64,000 bases of DNA from Acidovorax delafieldii (GTDB lineage: Bacteria; Pseudomonadota; Gammaproteobacteria; Burkholderiales; Burkholderiaceae_C), in assembly GCF_007993815.1 (NCBI RefSeq), contig NZ_VJWE01000011.1, forward strand, positions 868,001 through 932,000, written 5' to 3'. The stretch's first letter is position 1, and each line of letters begins with the position of its first letter. Below are positions 47,582-57,067 of the stretch, piece after piece. Made by a program: the position numbers and the translations under genes. Below the pieces are notes generated by a model that searched no databases, was not told the DNA's origin, and saw nothing but the letters and a program-made list of their open reading frames with translations.

Positions 47582-47757
47582 GGTCTCTGGCTCGAACAAA
47601 AGAGGGTTGTCTCCGCAGCGCCATTCATTAGGTGCGCTGATGTTTTTGGAGTAAGTTTAATTTTGCTTTTAGTTGAATGCAATGTCGCGCACACTGCGCC
47701 CCATCGTGTCCCGCACTGGGGCGTGTGGCACGCACAGGCTCACAAGGCATTCCGCAT

Positions 47758-49095
47758 ATGAAAACCATTGTTCTCGGCGCCGGCATCATCGGCATCAGCA
47801 CGGCGTGGCACCTGCTGGAACGCGGTCACGAAGTCATCGTGATCGACCGCCAGCCCGATGCCGCGCTCGAAACCAGCTTTGCCAATGCGGCACAGATCTC
47901 GGTGAGCTACTGCGAGCCCTGGGCCAACCGCGAGGCGCCTCTCAAGGCGCTCAAGTGGATGTTCGACAAGGAAGCGCCGCTGCTGTTTCGCCCGCAGATG
48001 GACTGGCAGCAATGGCGCTGGGGCCTGCAGTTCCTGGCACAGTGCAACGACGCGGCGTTCGAGCGCAATGTGCAGCAGATTGTGGCGCTGGGCGCCTACA
48101 GCCATGCCGCGCTGAAGGACCTGGTGAAAACCACGGGCATCGAATACAACCGGCTCGAACGCGGCATTGCCCACTTCTACACCGACCAGAAATCGTTTGA
48201 CGCCGCAGGCCATGCCGTGGAGCTGATGCGCAAGCATGGCGTGCAGCGCCGCCTGGTGAGCCGCGACGAGCTGCTGCAGATCGAACCGGCCTTCAAGGCC
48301 TACGGCGACAAGATCACCGGCGGCACCTACACCAGCACTGACGAAAGCGGCGATGCACGGGTCTTCACCCAGGAACTGGCCCGCCGCTGCGCAGCGCGCG
48401 GCGTGCAGTTCCTGTACGGCCACGATGTGCTGCGGCTGAACAAGATTGGCAATGCTATTGATTCAGTAGCAGTCATGCCAAATTCCACTAGCGCAAGCGG
48501 CAAAAAAGACTTCATATTGAAGGCGGACGCCATCGTGGTGGCCTGCGGCTCGTACAGCGCTCCGCTGCTGCGCAGTGTGGGCGTGGACCTGCCGATCTAC
48601 CCTGGCAAGGGCTACAGCGCGACCTTCCCGCTGCTCAAGCCCGAGGGTGCGCCCATGGTCTCCACCATCGACGACGGCAAGAAGATCGCCATGAGCCGCC
48701 TGGGCAACCACCTGCGCGTGGCAGGCACCATCGAGCTCAACGGCTGGGACCTGACACTCGACAGCTCCCTGGCCCGCGCGCGCTGCCACATGCTCTCGCG
48801 CCGCATCGAGGCCATCCTGCCCGGCGTGTGCGACACGCGCACGCCCGAGGAAGGCGGCAACCCGCAGTACTGGACCGGCCTGCGCCCCGCCACGCCCACC
48901 AACATCCCGTTCATCGGTCGCACCCGCGTGGGCAAACTCTGGGTCAACGCGGGCCACGGCACGCTGGGCTGGACGCACGGTGCGGGCTCGGGCAAGGCCC
49001 TGGCCGAGCTGATCAGTGGCGAACAGCCTGCGATGAACTTTGGTTTTCTGGGTGCCGAAGCCGTGCGCGCGCCCCGCGCTGTGGTCCCGGCCTGA
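47758..49095 (+). CDS. dadA: D-amino-acid dehydrogenase
   Basis: A 445-residue membrane-associated flavoenzyme that oxidises D-amino acids to oxo-acids and passes electrons to quinone. The FAD motif is VLGAGIIGISTAWHL (residues 4-18); GLRPATPTNIPFIGR and NAGHGTLGWTHGAGSGK near the end are typical DadA blocks. ATG 47758 is preferred because it starts the dinucleotide fold. Residues about 232-254 are encoded by a dispersed repeat in frame. The usual partner dadX (racemase) is not next to it. Confidence 0.92.
   Translation: MKTIVLGAGIIGISTAWHLLERGHEVIVIDRQPDAALETSFANAAQISVSYCEPWANREAPLKALKWMFDKEAPLLFRPQMDWQQWRWGLQFLAQCNDAAFERNVQQIVALGAYSHAALKDLVKTTGIEYNRLERGIAHFYTDQKSFDAAGHAVELMRKHGVQRRLVSRDELLQIEPAFKAYGDKITGGTYTSTDESGDARVFTQELARRCAARGVQFLYGHDVLRLNKIGNAIDSVAVMPNSTSASGKKDFILKADAIVVACGSYSAPLLRSVGVDLPIYPGKGYSATFPLLKPEGAPMVSTIDDGKKIAMSRLGNHLRVAGTIELNGWDLTLDSSLARARCHMLSRRIEAILPGVCDTRTPEEGGNPQYWTGLRPATPTNIPFIGRTRVGKLWVNAGHGTLGWTHGAGSGKALAELISGEQPAMNFGFLGAEAVRAPRAVVPA
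48453..48519 (+). repeat. dispersed repeat, copy 10, inside dadA
   Basis: TGCTATTGATTCAGTAGCAG and, 14 bases on, ccactagcgcaagcggc match the intergenic repeat copies (compare the complement of copy 11). It is read in frame within dadA and encodes part of a loop before the KKDFILKAD strand. Confidence 0.75.
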
Positions 49096-49152
49096 GGGAC
49101 GGCGCCCACCCTGCGCCTGCAGACACGGGCCGGTGCCGCTACGATGCCGGCC

Positions 49153-49719
49153 ATGTCTGCACCCCATTACCTCTTCCTCACCACCTCCACCCGCGAACCC
49201 GGCCACCTCGGCAACACCGAATGGCTGGCGCGGCAGGCCGCAGCGGCCCTGCCTGCGGGCACGGAGCAAACCTGGCACCACCTCGCACGCATGCAGTTGC
49301 CGCCCTTTGTGGACCAGCGCCACACCAGCGGCACCTACGCACCGCCTGAGGGCGACATGAAAACCCTTCTGGACGCCACGCTGGCCGCCAGCCACATTGT
49401 TTGGGTGGCGCCGGTGTACTGGTACAGCATCCCCTCGCCGCTCAAAACCTACCTCGACCACTGGAGCGCCTGGATGCGCGTGCCCGGCCTGGACTTCAAG
49501 GACGCCATGGGCCGCAAGACGCTGTCGCTCATCACCACCAGCGGCGATCGCACCAAGGCCCAGCCCATGATCGATTCGGTGGCGCTGTGTGCTCAGTTCC
49601 TGTCCATGACCTGGGGCGGCGCCCTGTGGGGCAAGGGCGGACCCCCGGGCGCCGTGCAGGCCGATGCGCAGGCGGTGGAAGCCGCCAGCCGCTTCCTGGT
49701 CACACCCGCCGCAGGCTGA
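49153..49719 (+). CDS. flavodoxin-fold NAD(P)H-dependent oxidoreductase
   Basis: A 188-residue flavin-binding protein of the NADPH-dependent FMN reductase / modulator-of-drug-activity type. The flavin segment is TSTREPGHLGNTEWLAR; VWVAPVYWYSIPSPLKTYLDHWS is the conserved 'PxYxxxxPxxLKxxxD' block (about 83-105). Either ATG 49144 or 49153 is possible; I use the second. Substrate unknown. It follows dadA by 57 bp but may have its own promoter. Confidence 0.83.
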   Translation: MSAPHYLFLTTSTREPGHLGNTEWLARQAAAALPAGTEQTWHHLARMQLPPFVDQRHTSGTYAPPEGDMKTLLDATLAASHIVWVAPVYWYSIPSPLKTYLDHWSAWMRVPGLDFKDAMGRKTLSLITTSGDRTKAQPMIDSVALCAQFLSMTWGGALWGKGGPPGAVQADAQAVEAASRFLVTPAAG

Positions 49720-49764
49720 TCTGAGAGCCTGTGGACGATCTCGCAGGGGATCGTCAACGAGCTC

Positions 49765-50523
49765 TCAGCGGTCCAGCGAAGCACGCTGGGCCACTATGCC
49801 CAGCCATTCATGCAGCGCCAGGCTGCTGTCGGACAGGGCCGAGGCGCGGGGCAGCACGCGATAGAGCTTGCGCGACTGCCCCCCTTTGAAGCCCATGGGC
49901 GCAGGCAGCACCTGCAGCCCGGCGTGTTCAAAGTCCTTCGCCGCCCGAACCATGTGCCAGCCGTGGGTGACAAGCGCAATGCGCTCGATGCCCGAGGCCT
50001 TGAGCAGCACAGCCGATTTTTCGGCGTTGTTGCGGGTGTCGAGGGACTCCACTTCGGTCCAGCGCACGCGGCCCTTGAACTCCCGCTCCACCACGTCCTT
50101 CATCACCAGGGCCTCGGCCCGTGTGCCGCCCGTGGAGCCCCCCGTGGCCAGAATGGGCAGGCCGGTCTGCTGCTGCAGGTAGGCGGCATAGCGAACCCGC
50201 TCGCGTGCGCCCCGGCTGAGCACGTCCACCCCGTATTCGGGCGCCACGGTGTCGGCGCCGCCACCCAGCACCACGATGGCCTGCACCTTCGCCTCGGGCA
50301 ACTGGCGCGGCGTGACGGCGGGGTAGCGCTCGAGGCTGCGCACCAGCGCGTCCGACACCGGCGGCCAGGACAACACCAGCACCGACAACAGCGACAGCAC
50401 CACCAGCGTGTTGCCAGTGCGACGGTGGTACCGCGCCAGCCACAGACCAAACAGCGCCAGCACGATGCTGGACACCGGCGGCAACAGCAGCGCAGACAGA
50501 ATTTTCTTGAGGGCAAACAACAT
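49765..50523 (-). CDS. YdcF/ElyC-type membrane protein (DUF218)
   Basis: A 252-residue protein with two N-terminal hydrophobic helices (ILSALLLPPVSSIVLALFGLW and LVVLSLLSVLVLSW) and a DUF218 domain (about 82-240, AIVVLGGGAD and TGLPILATGGSTGG). ElyC of this group affects envelope and peptidoglycan assembly in E. coli. The ordered set VLGGG, TGGxxGG, E..DTRNNA and THGWHM is as expected. It converges on the oxidoreductase gene. Confidence 0.87.
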   Translation of the reverse strand: MLFALKKILSALLLPPVSSIVLALFGLWLARYHRRTGNTLVVLSLLSVLVLSWPPVSDALVRSLERYPAVTPRQLPEAKVQAIVVLGGGADTVAPEYGVDVLSRGARERVRYAAYLQQQTGLPILATGGSTGGTRAEALVMKDVVEREFKGRVRWTEVESLDTRNNAEKSAVLLKASGIERIALVTHGWHMVRAAKDFEHAGLQVLPAPMGFKGGQSRKLYRVLPRASALSDSSLALHEWLGIVAQRASLDR

Positions 50524-50584
50524 GGAGAAAGAAGGCAGCGTTCATGCCCGGGCGCGGCGGCCGGGCGAGCCAAGATCAAAAGGG

Positions 50585-51376
50585 TCAGTGCAGCGTGCGC
50601 CGGTGGGCCAGAAAATCGAGCAGCGCAGCGTCAAACCCCTCGGGGTCTTCCAGCTGGGGCCAATGCCCCACATGCGGCAGCAGCACCGTCTGCGCATCGG
50701 GCAACACCTGGGCCAGCGCCTGCAAGGCTGCGGGGGGAGTGCACCGGTCCTGATCACCGCCCACCAGCAGCACCGGCATGGCCAAATGCGCCAGCGCGGC
50801 GGCACCCCGGTCAAACGTGGGCAGGGCCTCCAGGGCGCGGCGGTAAGCGCCCGGGAACACCTGGCCCAGTGCATGGCCCGCCAGCCGTACGCCTTCGGGC
50901 AGGGCGCCGGTGCCGATGCACTGCGGCACCAGGGTCTGTGCCAGTTGTTCCATGCTGCCGCCCGCATCCAGGGCCTTGAGGGCCTGCTCGCGCGGTGCCA
51001 CCCAGTCTTGCACGGCCTGGGCATCCAGCGCCGGGCCGCCTGCGCACAGCACCATGCGGCGCACCTTGGACGCATCGCGCACGGCGGCCTCCAGCGCCAC
51101 CATGGCGCCCATGCCGTGGCCGACGAGGGTGACGGGGCCACAGCGCAGCGCGTCGATCAACGCCAGGCAGCTTTGTGCCAGCGCCTTGAAGGTGTAGGGC
51201 TCCACGGGCGCACTGCGGCCATAACCTGGCATGTCCCAGGCCACGGCCCGGTAGCCTGCAGTGGCCAGGGTCTCCACCTGGGGCGCAAAGGTAAGGTGGT
51301 CGCCATCGGCATCGTGCAGCATGAGCACGGTAGGGCCGGAGCCGAGGGTGGTGAAGGTAGGGAGCAGTGCAGCCAT
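50585..51376 (-). CDS. alpha/beta-hydrolase-fold protein lacking the nucleophile Ser
   Basis: A 263-residue alpha/beta hydrolase. The late acid and His are present (GGDQDRCTPP, VGHWPQLEDP), and WDMPGYGRS is typical of the family. At the nucleophile elbow, however, the motif reads GHGMG where GHSMG is expected, so the catalytic Ser is Gly. It may be inactive as an esterase or act through another mechanism. ATG 51376 is used because the upstream frame continues into a poor-composition region. It is divergent from a flavin reductase-like gene. Confidence 0.82.
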   Translation of the reverse strand: MAALLPTFTTLGSGPTVLMLHDADGDHLTFAPQVETLATAGYRAVAWDMPGYGRSAPVEPYTFKALAQSCLALIDALRCGPVTLVGHGMGAMVALEAAVRDASKVRRMVLCAGGPALDAQAVQDWVAPREQALKALDAGGSMEQLAQTLVPQCIGTGALPEGVRLAGHALGQVFPGAYRRALEALPTFDRGAAALAHLAMPVLLVGGDQDRCTPPAALQALAQVLPDAQTVLLPHVGHWPQLEDPEGFDAALLDFLAHRRTLH

Positions 51377-51480
51377 GCGGTGAAAAGCAGAAGTAAACCC
51401 CGCAACAGCGCAGCGGAGGGTGGCGCCTGATAATAGGTCCTGTTGCTTGCCTCCACGCCGCCACCGCTGGCGCCGCTTTT

Positions 51481-52002
51481 GTGAACCCATCGCTCCCCCG
51501 CCCCGCCCTCGCCCTACCGCCGAGCTTTTCGACCCGCGAATTCCGCAATGCGCTGGGCATGTTCGCCACGGGTGTGACCATCGTGACCGCCCGCAATGCC
51601 GCGGATGAACTGGTGGGGCTCACGGCCAGCTCGTTCAATTCGGTGTCGCTGGAGCCCCCGCTGGTGCTGTGGAGCCTGTCGCATGGCGCCAGCACCATGC
51701 CGGCGTTTGCCAACGGCTCACACTACGCCATCCATGTGCTGGCAGCGGACCAGAAAGACCTGGCCGAACGGTTCGCCACCCGCGGCATCGACCGCTGGGC
51801 CGGCCTGGAGCACCGCCCCGGTATCAGCGGCGCGCCGCTGCTGGCCGGTGCCGCCGCCACGTTCGAGTGCTTCAACCGCAGCCAGTACAAGGAGGGTGAC
51901 CACACCATCTTCGTGGGCGAGGTGGAGCGCTGCGAGCACCGCGAGGGCGCGTCGCCCCTGCTGTACCACGGCGGCAAGTTCTACACCGAGCACCCGCTGT
52001 GA
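51481..52002 (+). CDS. flavin reductase-like domain protein
   Basis: A 173-residue FMN-binding split-barrel protein of the DIM6/NTAB (flavin_reduct) family: FRNALGMFATGVTIVTA, GLTASSFNSVSLEPPLVL and HTIFVGEVE are the standard blocks. These usually supply reduced flavin to a monooxygenase; no monooxygenase is adjacent here. The start is GTG 51481. Its stop overlaps the next start by four bases (GTGA), so the two are coupled. Confidence 0.9.
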   Translation: MNPSLPRPALALPPSFSTREFRNALGMFATGVTIVTARNAADELVGLTASSFNSVSLEPPLVLWSLSHGASTMPAFANGSHYAIHVLAADQKDLAERFATRGIDRWAGLEHRPGISGAPLLAGAAATFECFNRSQYKEGDHTIFVGEVERCEHREGASPLLYHGGKFYTEHPL

Positions 52003-52589
52003 CGGCGCCCTTCATCGTCGTACGCCACGTGAATGTCGGCTCCGCCCGCCGCCTGAAGGTGGGCGAGCGGTCGGTGCTCACCGCTATCGGCAAAACATCC
52101 GTCACCGACCCCGTGTCTGTGGGCCCACTGGGGCTGGCGGGCGACGAGCAGGCCGACCTGAGCGTGCACGGCGGTCTGGCCAAGGCGGTGTATGCCTACC
52201 CCGCAGCGCACTATGCGTTCTGGCAGGCCCAACGCCGCGAGCGGGGCGTGAGCCTGTTCGACGAGGCGCTGCCACCAGGCTTCATGGGCGAGAACCTCAC
52301 CATTGACGGACCGCTGGAGCATGAGGTGTTTGTGGGCGACGAGTGGCATTTCCCGGACTGCGTGCTGCGCGTGACGGCCCCCCGCGAGCCCTGCTTCAAG
52401 TTCAATGCCGTGATGGGTTTTGCCCAAGCCGGCCGCGCCATGGCGGTGGCGGGATGCTGCGGCTACTACCTGGCGGTGGACCGGCCCGGCACCATCGCCG
52501 CCGGGCAGACCGCCACGCTGGTCGCGGGGCAACGCGGGCTGAGCATTGCCCAGGCATTTGCGGGCAAGTTCGCCAAGCACGCACGCTGA
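51999..52589 (+). CDS. MOSC-domain protein (YiiM-like)
   Basis: A 196-residue protein of the MOSC (molybdenum cofactor sulfurase C-terminal) family. GDEQADLSVHGGLAKAVYAY and FMGENLTI are typical, and the conserved Cys is in REPCFKF (about residue 130). YiiM reduces N-hydroxylated compounds with molybdenum cofactor in E. coli. GTG 51999 overlaps the preceding flavin-reductase stop, which could supply electrons (inference from coupling). Confidence 0.9.
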   Translation: MTAPFIVVRHVNVGSARRLKVGERSVLTAIGKTSVTDPVSVGPLGLAGDEQADLSVHGGLAKAVYAYPAAHYAFWQAQRRERGVSLFDEALPPGFMGENLTIDGPLEHEVFVGDEWHFPDCVLRVTAPREPCFKFNAVMGFAQAGRAMAVAGCCGYYLAVDRPGTIAAGQTATLVAGQRGLSIAQAFAGKFAKHAR

Positions 52590-52629
52590 CCCGGCTGCGG
52601 CAGCATTCGCGCGCCGCACTCCACCCAGG

Positions 52630-54828
52630 TTATTCCGTGATCACCAGCTGGCGCGCCTGCGCCTGCAGCTGTGGGAACACCTTGCCCACCAGCTGCAGCT
52701 GCGCCGCCATGAGGCTGTGCGCACAGGGCGCTGCCGGTACCGTGCCCCACTCGCGCAGCACCTGTGCCACTGCCGGGGCGCTGTGGGACTTACGCACCCG
52801 GCCTGACTGCTGCGCGCGCTCCAGCTCCAGCGCCAATTGCTGCAGGGACGCCAGCAGGCTTTGCGCCAGTTCACGCGTGGCCTCGTCCATGGGCTGGGCC
52901 GCCGCACCACCGCGCTGGGCACCCAGGGCCGACAGGTAGTTGAGCTGGGTGTGCGACAGGCACAGGAAATGCCCCACCACCTCGGCGTTGCCACGTACAT
53001 GCAAGGGCTCCTTGAGCATGGCGCTGTACGAGTTGGACAGTGCGGCATCCGCATTGTGGGCATTGCGCCGGGCCAGGCGGTAGGCCAGGTGGTCGCACTT
53101 GCCGCCCTGGTACTGCGCCAGGATCTCCCGCAGGTACAACGCCTGGGTCTGCAGCACCTGGGCGGCCAGCCGGGGCCAGTGGCGCGACTGCCACGACGGC
53201 AGCACCAGCCATGAGGCGACGGCGGCGATCACGCAGCCGACCACGGTATCGAGCAGGCGCGCGGAGATCACGCCGCTGGCCGCGCCCATCTGGTGAAAGC
53301 TGAGCAGCAACAAGGTGGTGACAGCCGCCGTAGCCAGGGTATAGCGGGTGTGCCGCGCCCCAAAAAACACCGCGCCCCCAAGCACCAGCAAGGCGGCCTG
53401 CACCAGCTCGCCCGGAAACAGCTGGATCACCGCCCACCCCAGCGCAAGCCCCATGGCAGTGCCCTTGGCGCGCTCCATCAGCCGCGTCTGCGTGGCCGCG
53501 TACTGCGGCTGGCTCACGAACACGATGGTCAGCAAGATCCAGTACCCGTGCGGATCGGCCGTGGCCTGCATCAGGGCAAAGCCCACCATGAGGGACAGGC
53601 TCAGCCGCAGGCTGTGGCGCAGCCAGGGAGACTGCAGCTGCCAGTGCGATCGCAGGCGTGTCCAGGCATCGCGCAGGCTGCGGGGCTCGCGGTCAAACAG
53701 TGCGTAGTCCACCGCCGCTTCGGCGTTGCCAGCTGGCAGCGCCAGCGCACCGGCAAACACCCCGGCCAGCGCGGTCAGGTTGTCGGCCAACGCATGCAGC
53801 GACCGCAACGCCCGGGACTGGGCGGGAAGGGACGCGGCACCGGCGGACTGCGCCTGGGACTCCAGGTGCGCCACGGCGGCCTGCATGTCCTCGATGGCAC
53901 GGGCCGTCACGCCCCAGTGCTTGGGCACCGACTGCGCCTCGATGGCCACTGACAGCTTGAGCGCCTGTTCGCCCAGCAGCGTGAGCACGCGCTGGCAGCG
54001 GTACAGCACGTCGCTGTGAAAGAACGACTGGGCAAGCAGGTCGTAATGCTCGTGGGACGAACTCACGCGCTCGTGCACGTCCTGCGCCGCCAGGTACTGG
54101 TGCATGGCCGTTTGCAGCCACAGCGGGGGTGCGCCCGCACCCATGCGGCTGATCAGGCTCTCCTTGGTGGCGTTCAGGGCGTCCACCACGCGGCCGTTGT
54201 GCAGCGCCAGCGCCATGCGGCGGCGCTCCAGGTCCACATCCCGCACCGGCTCCAGCAACAGCGCCTTCAGGCGCAGGTATTCGCCCAGCATGGCGTAGAG
54301 CTTGGCGAGGCGGTAGCGCACCGGTGCACGCGGCAGCACGGCATGCCACAGCACCGACACCACCCCGTACCAGGCAGCACCGGCCAGCATGCGGGGAATG
54401 GCATCACCCGCGCCCGCTCGGCTGCTGTGGGCGGCCAGCCCCGCATAGATGAACAGGATGAGCGAACCAAAGGCAATGGCGCGGTAGCGCTCGCTCAGCG
54501 CCCCCAGCATGGTGATGCCGAAGGCCAGCAGCGCCATCACCCCCATCAGCACCCAGGGCCAGGACACCGCCGCCCAGACTGCCCCCGCCATGAGGCCAAA
54601 ACACGCCAACGCCAGGCACTGCGCACGCAGCCGCCCGCGCCAGCTGTCGTCGGTTTCGGTGAGCGCGCTGGCGATCACGCCCAGCAGCACCGGCATCAAC
54701 TCGGCCTGCCAGTCGGCCCACCAGCCATAGGCCAGCACGGCGGCCAAGGCCACCAAGGCACGCGCGCCGCGCGTAACGCCTTCGTGGTTGCGTGCACGCT
54801 GCCAGCTGAGTTTCCAGGTTGTGTCCAC
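52630..54828 (-). CDS. FUSC-family (YccS/YhfK-like) inner-membrane protein
   Basis: A 732-residue membrane protein with two hydrophobic blocks of about six helices each (about 20-165 and 405-545) separated and followed by soluble helical parts, the arrangement of FUSC/YccS proteins related to aromatic acid exporters and efflux pumps. The C-terminal block contains YWILLTIVFVSQPQYAATQTRL, a family landmark. GTG 54828 is the start. It lies after minE on the same strand but is separated by a terminator at 54903. Substrate unknown. Confidence 0.87.
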   Translation of the reverse strand: MDTTWKLSWQRARNHEGVTRGARALVALAAVLAYGWWADWQAELMPVLLGVIASALTETDDSWRGRLRAQCLALACFGLMAGAVWAAVSWPWVLMGVMALLAFGITMLGALSERYRAIAFGSLILFIYAGLAAHSSRAGAGDAIPRMLAGAAWYGVVSVLWHAVLPRAPVRYRLAKLYAMLGEYLRLKALLLEPVRDVDLERRRMALALHNGRVVDALNATKESLISRMGAGAPPLWLQTAMHQYLAAQDVHERVSSSHEHYDLLAQSFFHSDVLYRCQRVLTLLGEQALKLSVAIEAQSVPKHWGVTARAIEDMQAAVAHLESQAQSAGAASLPAQSRALRSLHALADNLTALAGVFAGALALPAGNAEAAVDYALFDREPRSLRDAWTRLRSHWQLQSPWLRHSLRLSLSLMVGFALMQATADPHGYWILLTIVFVSQPQYAATQTRLMERAKGTAMGLALGWAVIQLFPGELVQAALLVLGGAVFFGARHTRYTLATAAVTTLLLLSFHQMGAASGVISARLLDTVVGCVIAAVASWLVLPSWQSRHWPRLAAQVLQTQALYLREILAQYQGGKCDHLAYRLARRNAHNADAALSNSYSAMLKEPLHVRGNAEVVGHFLCLSHTQLNYLSALGAQRGGAAAQPMDEATRELAQSLLASLQQLALELERAQQSGRVRKSHSAPAVAQVLREWGTVPAAPCAHSLMAAQLQLVGKVFPQLQAQARQLVITE

Positions 54829-54902
54829 AGGAGCCTTGTTGCCGAAAGATTAGGGATTACCCTAGTACATCTAGCAATTGTCAGGCCAAATCAGGCCACG
54901 CC

Positions 54903-54933
54903 GGCCCAAAAAGAAACCCTGCCGCGCAGGGTT
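54903..54933 (-). terminator. terminator after minE
   Basis: AACCCTGC / GCAGGGTT hairpin followed on the minus strand by TCTTTTT. It separates the min operon from the FUSC gene. Confidence 0.8.
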
Positions 54934-54998
54934 GCGGGGCAGGGTCTGGGGCGATACCGGGGCACGATGGGATTGCGTGGCCCGGTGGCATTGGCTGC

Positions 54999-55265
54999 CT
55001 ATCGCACGGTATCGGGCAGCTCGATCTTGACTTCCAGCACTTCCAGGTTGTCCTGGCGTTCCAGGTGCACCTTGAGGTCGTCGGGATTGATCTTGACGTA
55101 CTTGGAGATCACCGCCACCAGCTCGCGCTGCAGCGCGGGCAGGTAGTCGGGCTCAGACGCATTGCGGCCGTTGCGCTCGTGCGCCAGGATGATCTGCAGC
55201 CGCTCCTTGGCAACGCTGGCGGTTTTTTTCTTCTCGCCGAGCAGGAAGGACAGAAAAGAAGCCAT
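54999..55265 (-). CDS. minE: cell division topological factor MinE
   Basis: An 88-residue partner of MinD that drives pole-to-pole Min oscillation and keeps division at midcell. The N-terminal MinD-binding stretch [15 protein letters not shown] and the C-terminal dimer domain ([18 protein letters not shown], then [11 protein letters not shown]) are complete. It starts two bases after the minD stop, so the two are coupled, as in other bacteria. Confidence 0.97.
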   Translation of the reverse strand: MASFLSFLLGEKKKTASVAKERLQIILAHERNGRNASEPDYLPALQRELVAVISKYVKINPDDLKVHLERQDNLEVLEVKIELPDTVR

Positions 55266-55267
55266 AG

Positions 55268-56083
55268 CTATTTGCTCCCGAACAGGCGTTTGAAGAAGCC
55301 GGGCTTTTCGGCGTCAATGAAACGCAGCGGCTTGTCCTGCCCCAGGAAGCGGTCGATCACGTCCTTGTATGCCTCGCTCACATCGCTGCCCTGCGCATGG
55401 ATGGCGGGCGTGCCCTGGTTGGACGACTGCAACACCACTTCCGACTCGGGAATCACGCCGATCAGTTTGATGCGCAGGATGTCCTGGATGTCTTCCAGGC
55501 TCAGCATCTGGCCGTCCTGCACGCGGCTGGGGTTGTAGCGCGTGATGAGCAGGTGTTCCTTGATGGGCTCGCCGCCGTCAATCGCACGCTTGGTCTTGCT
55601 GCCCAGCATGCCCAGGATACGGTCGGAGTCGCGCACCGAAGACACTTCGGGGTTCGTCACCAGCAGCGCCTCGTCGGCGAAGTGCATGGCCATCAGGGCG
55701 CCGCTTTCAATGCCGGCAGGCGAGTCGCAGACGATGTATTCAAAGTCCATCGCGGCCAGGTCCTTGAGGACCTTCTCGACGCCATCTTGCGTGAGCGCAT
55801 CCTTGTCGCGTGTCTGGCTGGCGGCCAGCACAAACAGGTTGTCGCACTGCTTGTCCTTGATGAGCGCCTGGTTCAGGTTGGCCTCGCCATGGATGACGTT
55901 GATGAGGTCGTACACCACGCGGCGTTCGCAGCCCATGATGAGGTCCAGGTTGCGCAAGCCGACGTCAAAGTCGATCACGGCGGTCTTGTGGCCGCGCAGG
56001 GCGAGGCCGGTGGCAAAGCTGGCGCTGGTGGTGGTCTTGCCCACGCCACCTTTGCCGGAGGTCACGACGACGATTTTGGCCAT
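55268..56083 (-). CDS. minD: septum site-determining ATPase MinD
   Basis: A 271-residue deviant Walker ATPase: [20 protein letters not shown] at the start (signature Lys in GKGGVGKTT), the switch segments [10 protein letters not shown] and CDSPAGIE, and a C-terminal amphipathic membrane helix ([13 protein letters not shown]). It recruits MinC to the membrane. It lies between minC and minE in one operon. Confidence 0.97.
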   Translation of the reverse strand: MAKIVVVTSGKGGVGKTTTSASFATGLALRGHKTAVIDFDVGLRNLDLIMGCERRVVYDLINVIHGEANLNQALIKDKQCDNLFVLAASQTRDKDALTQDGVEKVLKDLAAMDFEYIVCDSPAGIESGALMAMHFADEALLVTNPEVSSVRDSDRILGMLGSKTKRAIDGGEPIKEHLLITRYNPSRVQDGQMLSLEDIQDILRIKLIGVIPESEVVLQSSNQGTPAIHAQGSDVSEAYKDVIDRFLGQDKPLRFIDAEKPGFFKRLFGSK

Positions 56084-56130
56084 GTGTTGCTGATTCTCTG
56101 TGGGGTTGGTACGAATGGGGAATGAAGGGC

Positions 56131-56895
56131 TCAGGCCAGCGGCTCGATGAGGAGCTTCTCGCCTTCCAGCCGCACCTGGGCCGGCTTGCCGCGCACATCG
56201 GCAGGCAGCTCGGTCTCGGTGGTGCGGTAGATGCCTGCGATGGAGACCAGTTGCGGCTCCAGGCAGGTCGAAAAGATGCGGGCTTCCGTGTTGCCCCGCG
56301 CACCGGCAATTGCGCGGCCACGCAGCGGGGCATAAACGTGGATGTTGCCGTCGGCAATCACCTCGGCGCCAAAGCTCACCACCGCCATCACCACCAGGTC
56401 GGCGCCGCGCGCATAGACCTGCTGGCCAGAACGCAAGGGCTTGTCCACCACCACGGTGCCGGGGCCGGGCATGGGCACTTCGCGTACCACTTCCACCTCG
56501 ACTTCGCGGATCACCTCACGCACCACCTCCTGCACCGGCGCTGGCGCCTCGGCACGCGCGGGAGGCGCGTCGGGTGCTGCGGCCAGGCCCGCGGCGCGCG
56601 CAGCCTCCATCTGGGCAGTGCTGCCGCCACGCACGGCCACGGGCAGGGTGTTGTGCTGGCGCAGCGCTGCTGCGATGGCGGCAAAGTCGATGGGTGCTTC
56701 GGCCTCACGCACGGGCGCCAGGTCGATCAATACGGGGTCGTTGTCAAAAAATCCCGGGGCGTCGGCCACGCGCTCGGCCAGATCGGCTACGAACTGGGCG
56801 GCGTCGGTGGTCTTGAGCAACACCGCCACCACTGGCAGCGAGGCGCTCTTGAGGTCAAAGCTGGAGCGGGACTGCGCCGCCGTCGTAAGGGCCAT
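56131..56895 (-). CDS. minC: septum site-determining protein MinC
   Basis: A 254-residue FtsZ inhibitor. The N-terminal MinC domain (about 8-105: SFDLKSASLPVVAVLLKT) joins a Pro/Val/Glu-rich linker to the C-terminal beta-helix (about 155-250: GQQVYARGADLVVMAVVSFGAEVIADGNIHVYAPLRGRA, split here by its GADL and GNIHVY landmarks). ATG 56895 starts the domain. First gene of minCDE. The linker has a long EVVREVIREVEVEVVREV run that should be helical. Confidence 0.96.
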   Translation of the reverse strand: MALTTAAQSRSSFDLKSASLPVVAVLLKTTDAAQFVADLAERVADAPGFFDNDPVLIDLAPVREAEAPIDFAAIAAALRQHNTLPVAVRGGSTAQMEAARAAGLAAAPDAPPARAEAPAPVQEVVREVIREVEVEVVREVPMPGPGTVVVDKPLRSGQQVYARGADLVVMAVVSFGAEVIADGNIHVYAPLRGRAIAGARGNTEARIFSTCLEPQLVSIAGIYRTTETELPADVRGKPAQVRLEGEKLLIEPLA

Positions 56896-57067
56896 GAGGG
56901 GGATGGGAAAAAGGAGCGCGGTAACCTGTTTCAGAAGGCGCAAAGTGTACCGTGGGCCTGTGTAAGCGTCCGTATGCGCTTTTTCGGCATTCACAGCGGA
57001 CTGCAAGAAGGCCAGCGGATGCACCCAGGAGACCGGCAGACCCAGCGCGCCCTTTGATAATGCGCCG

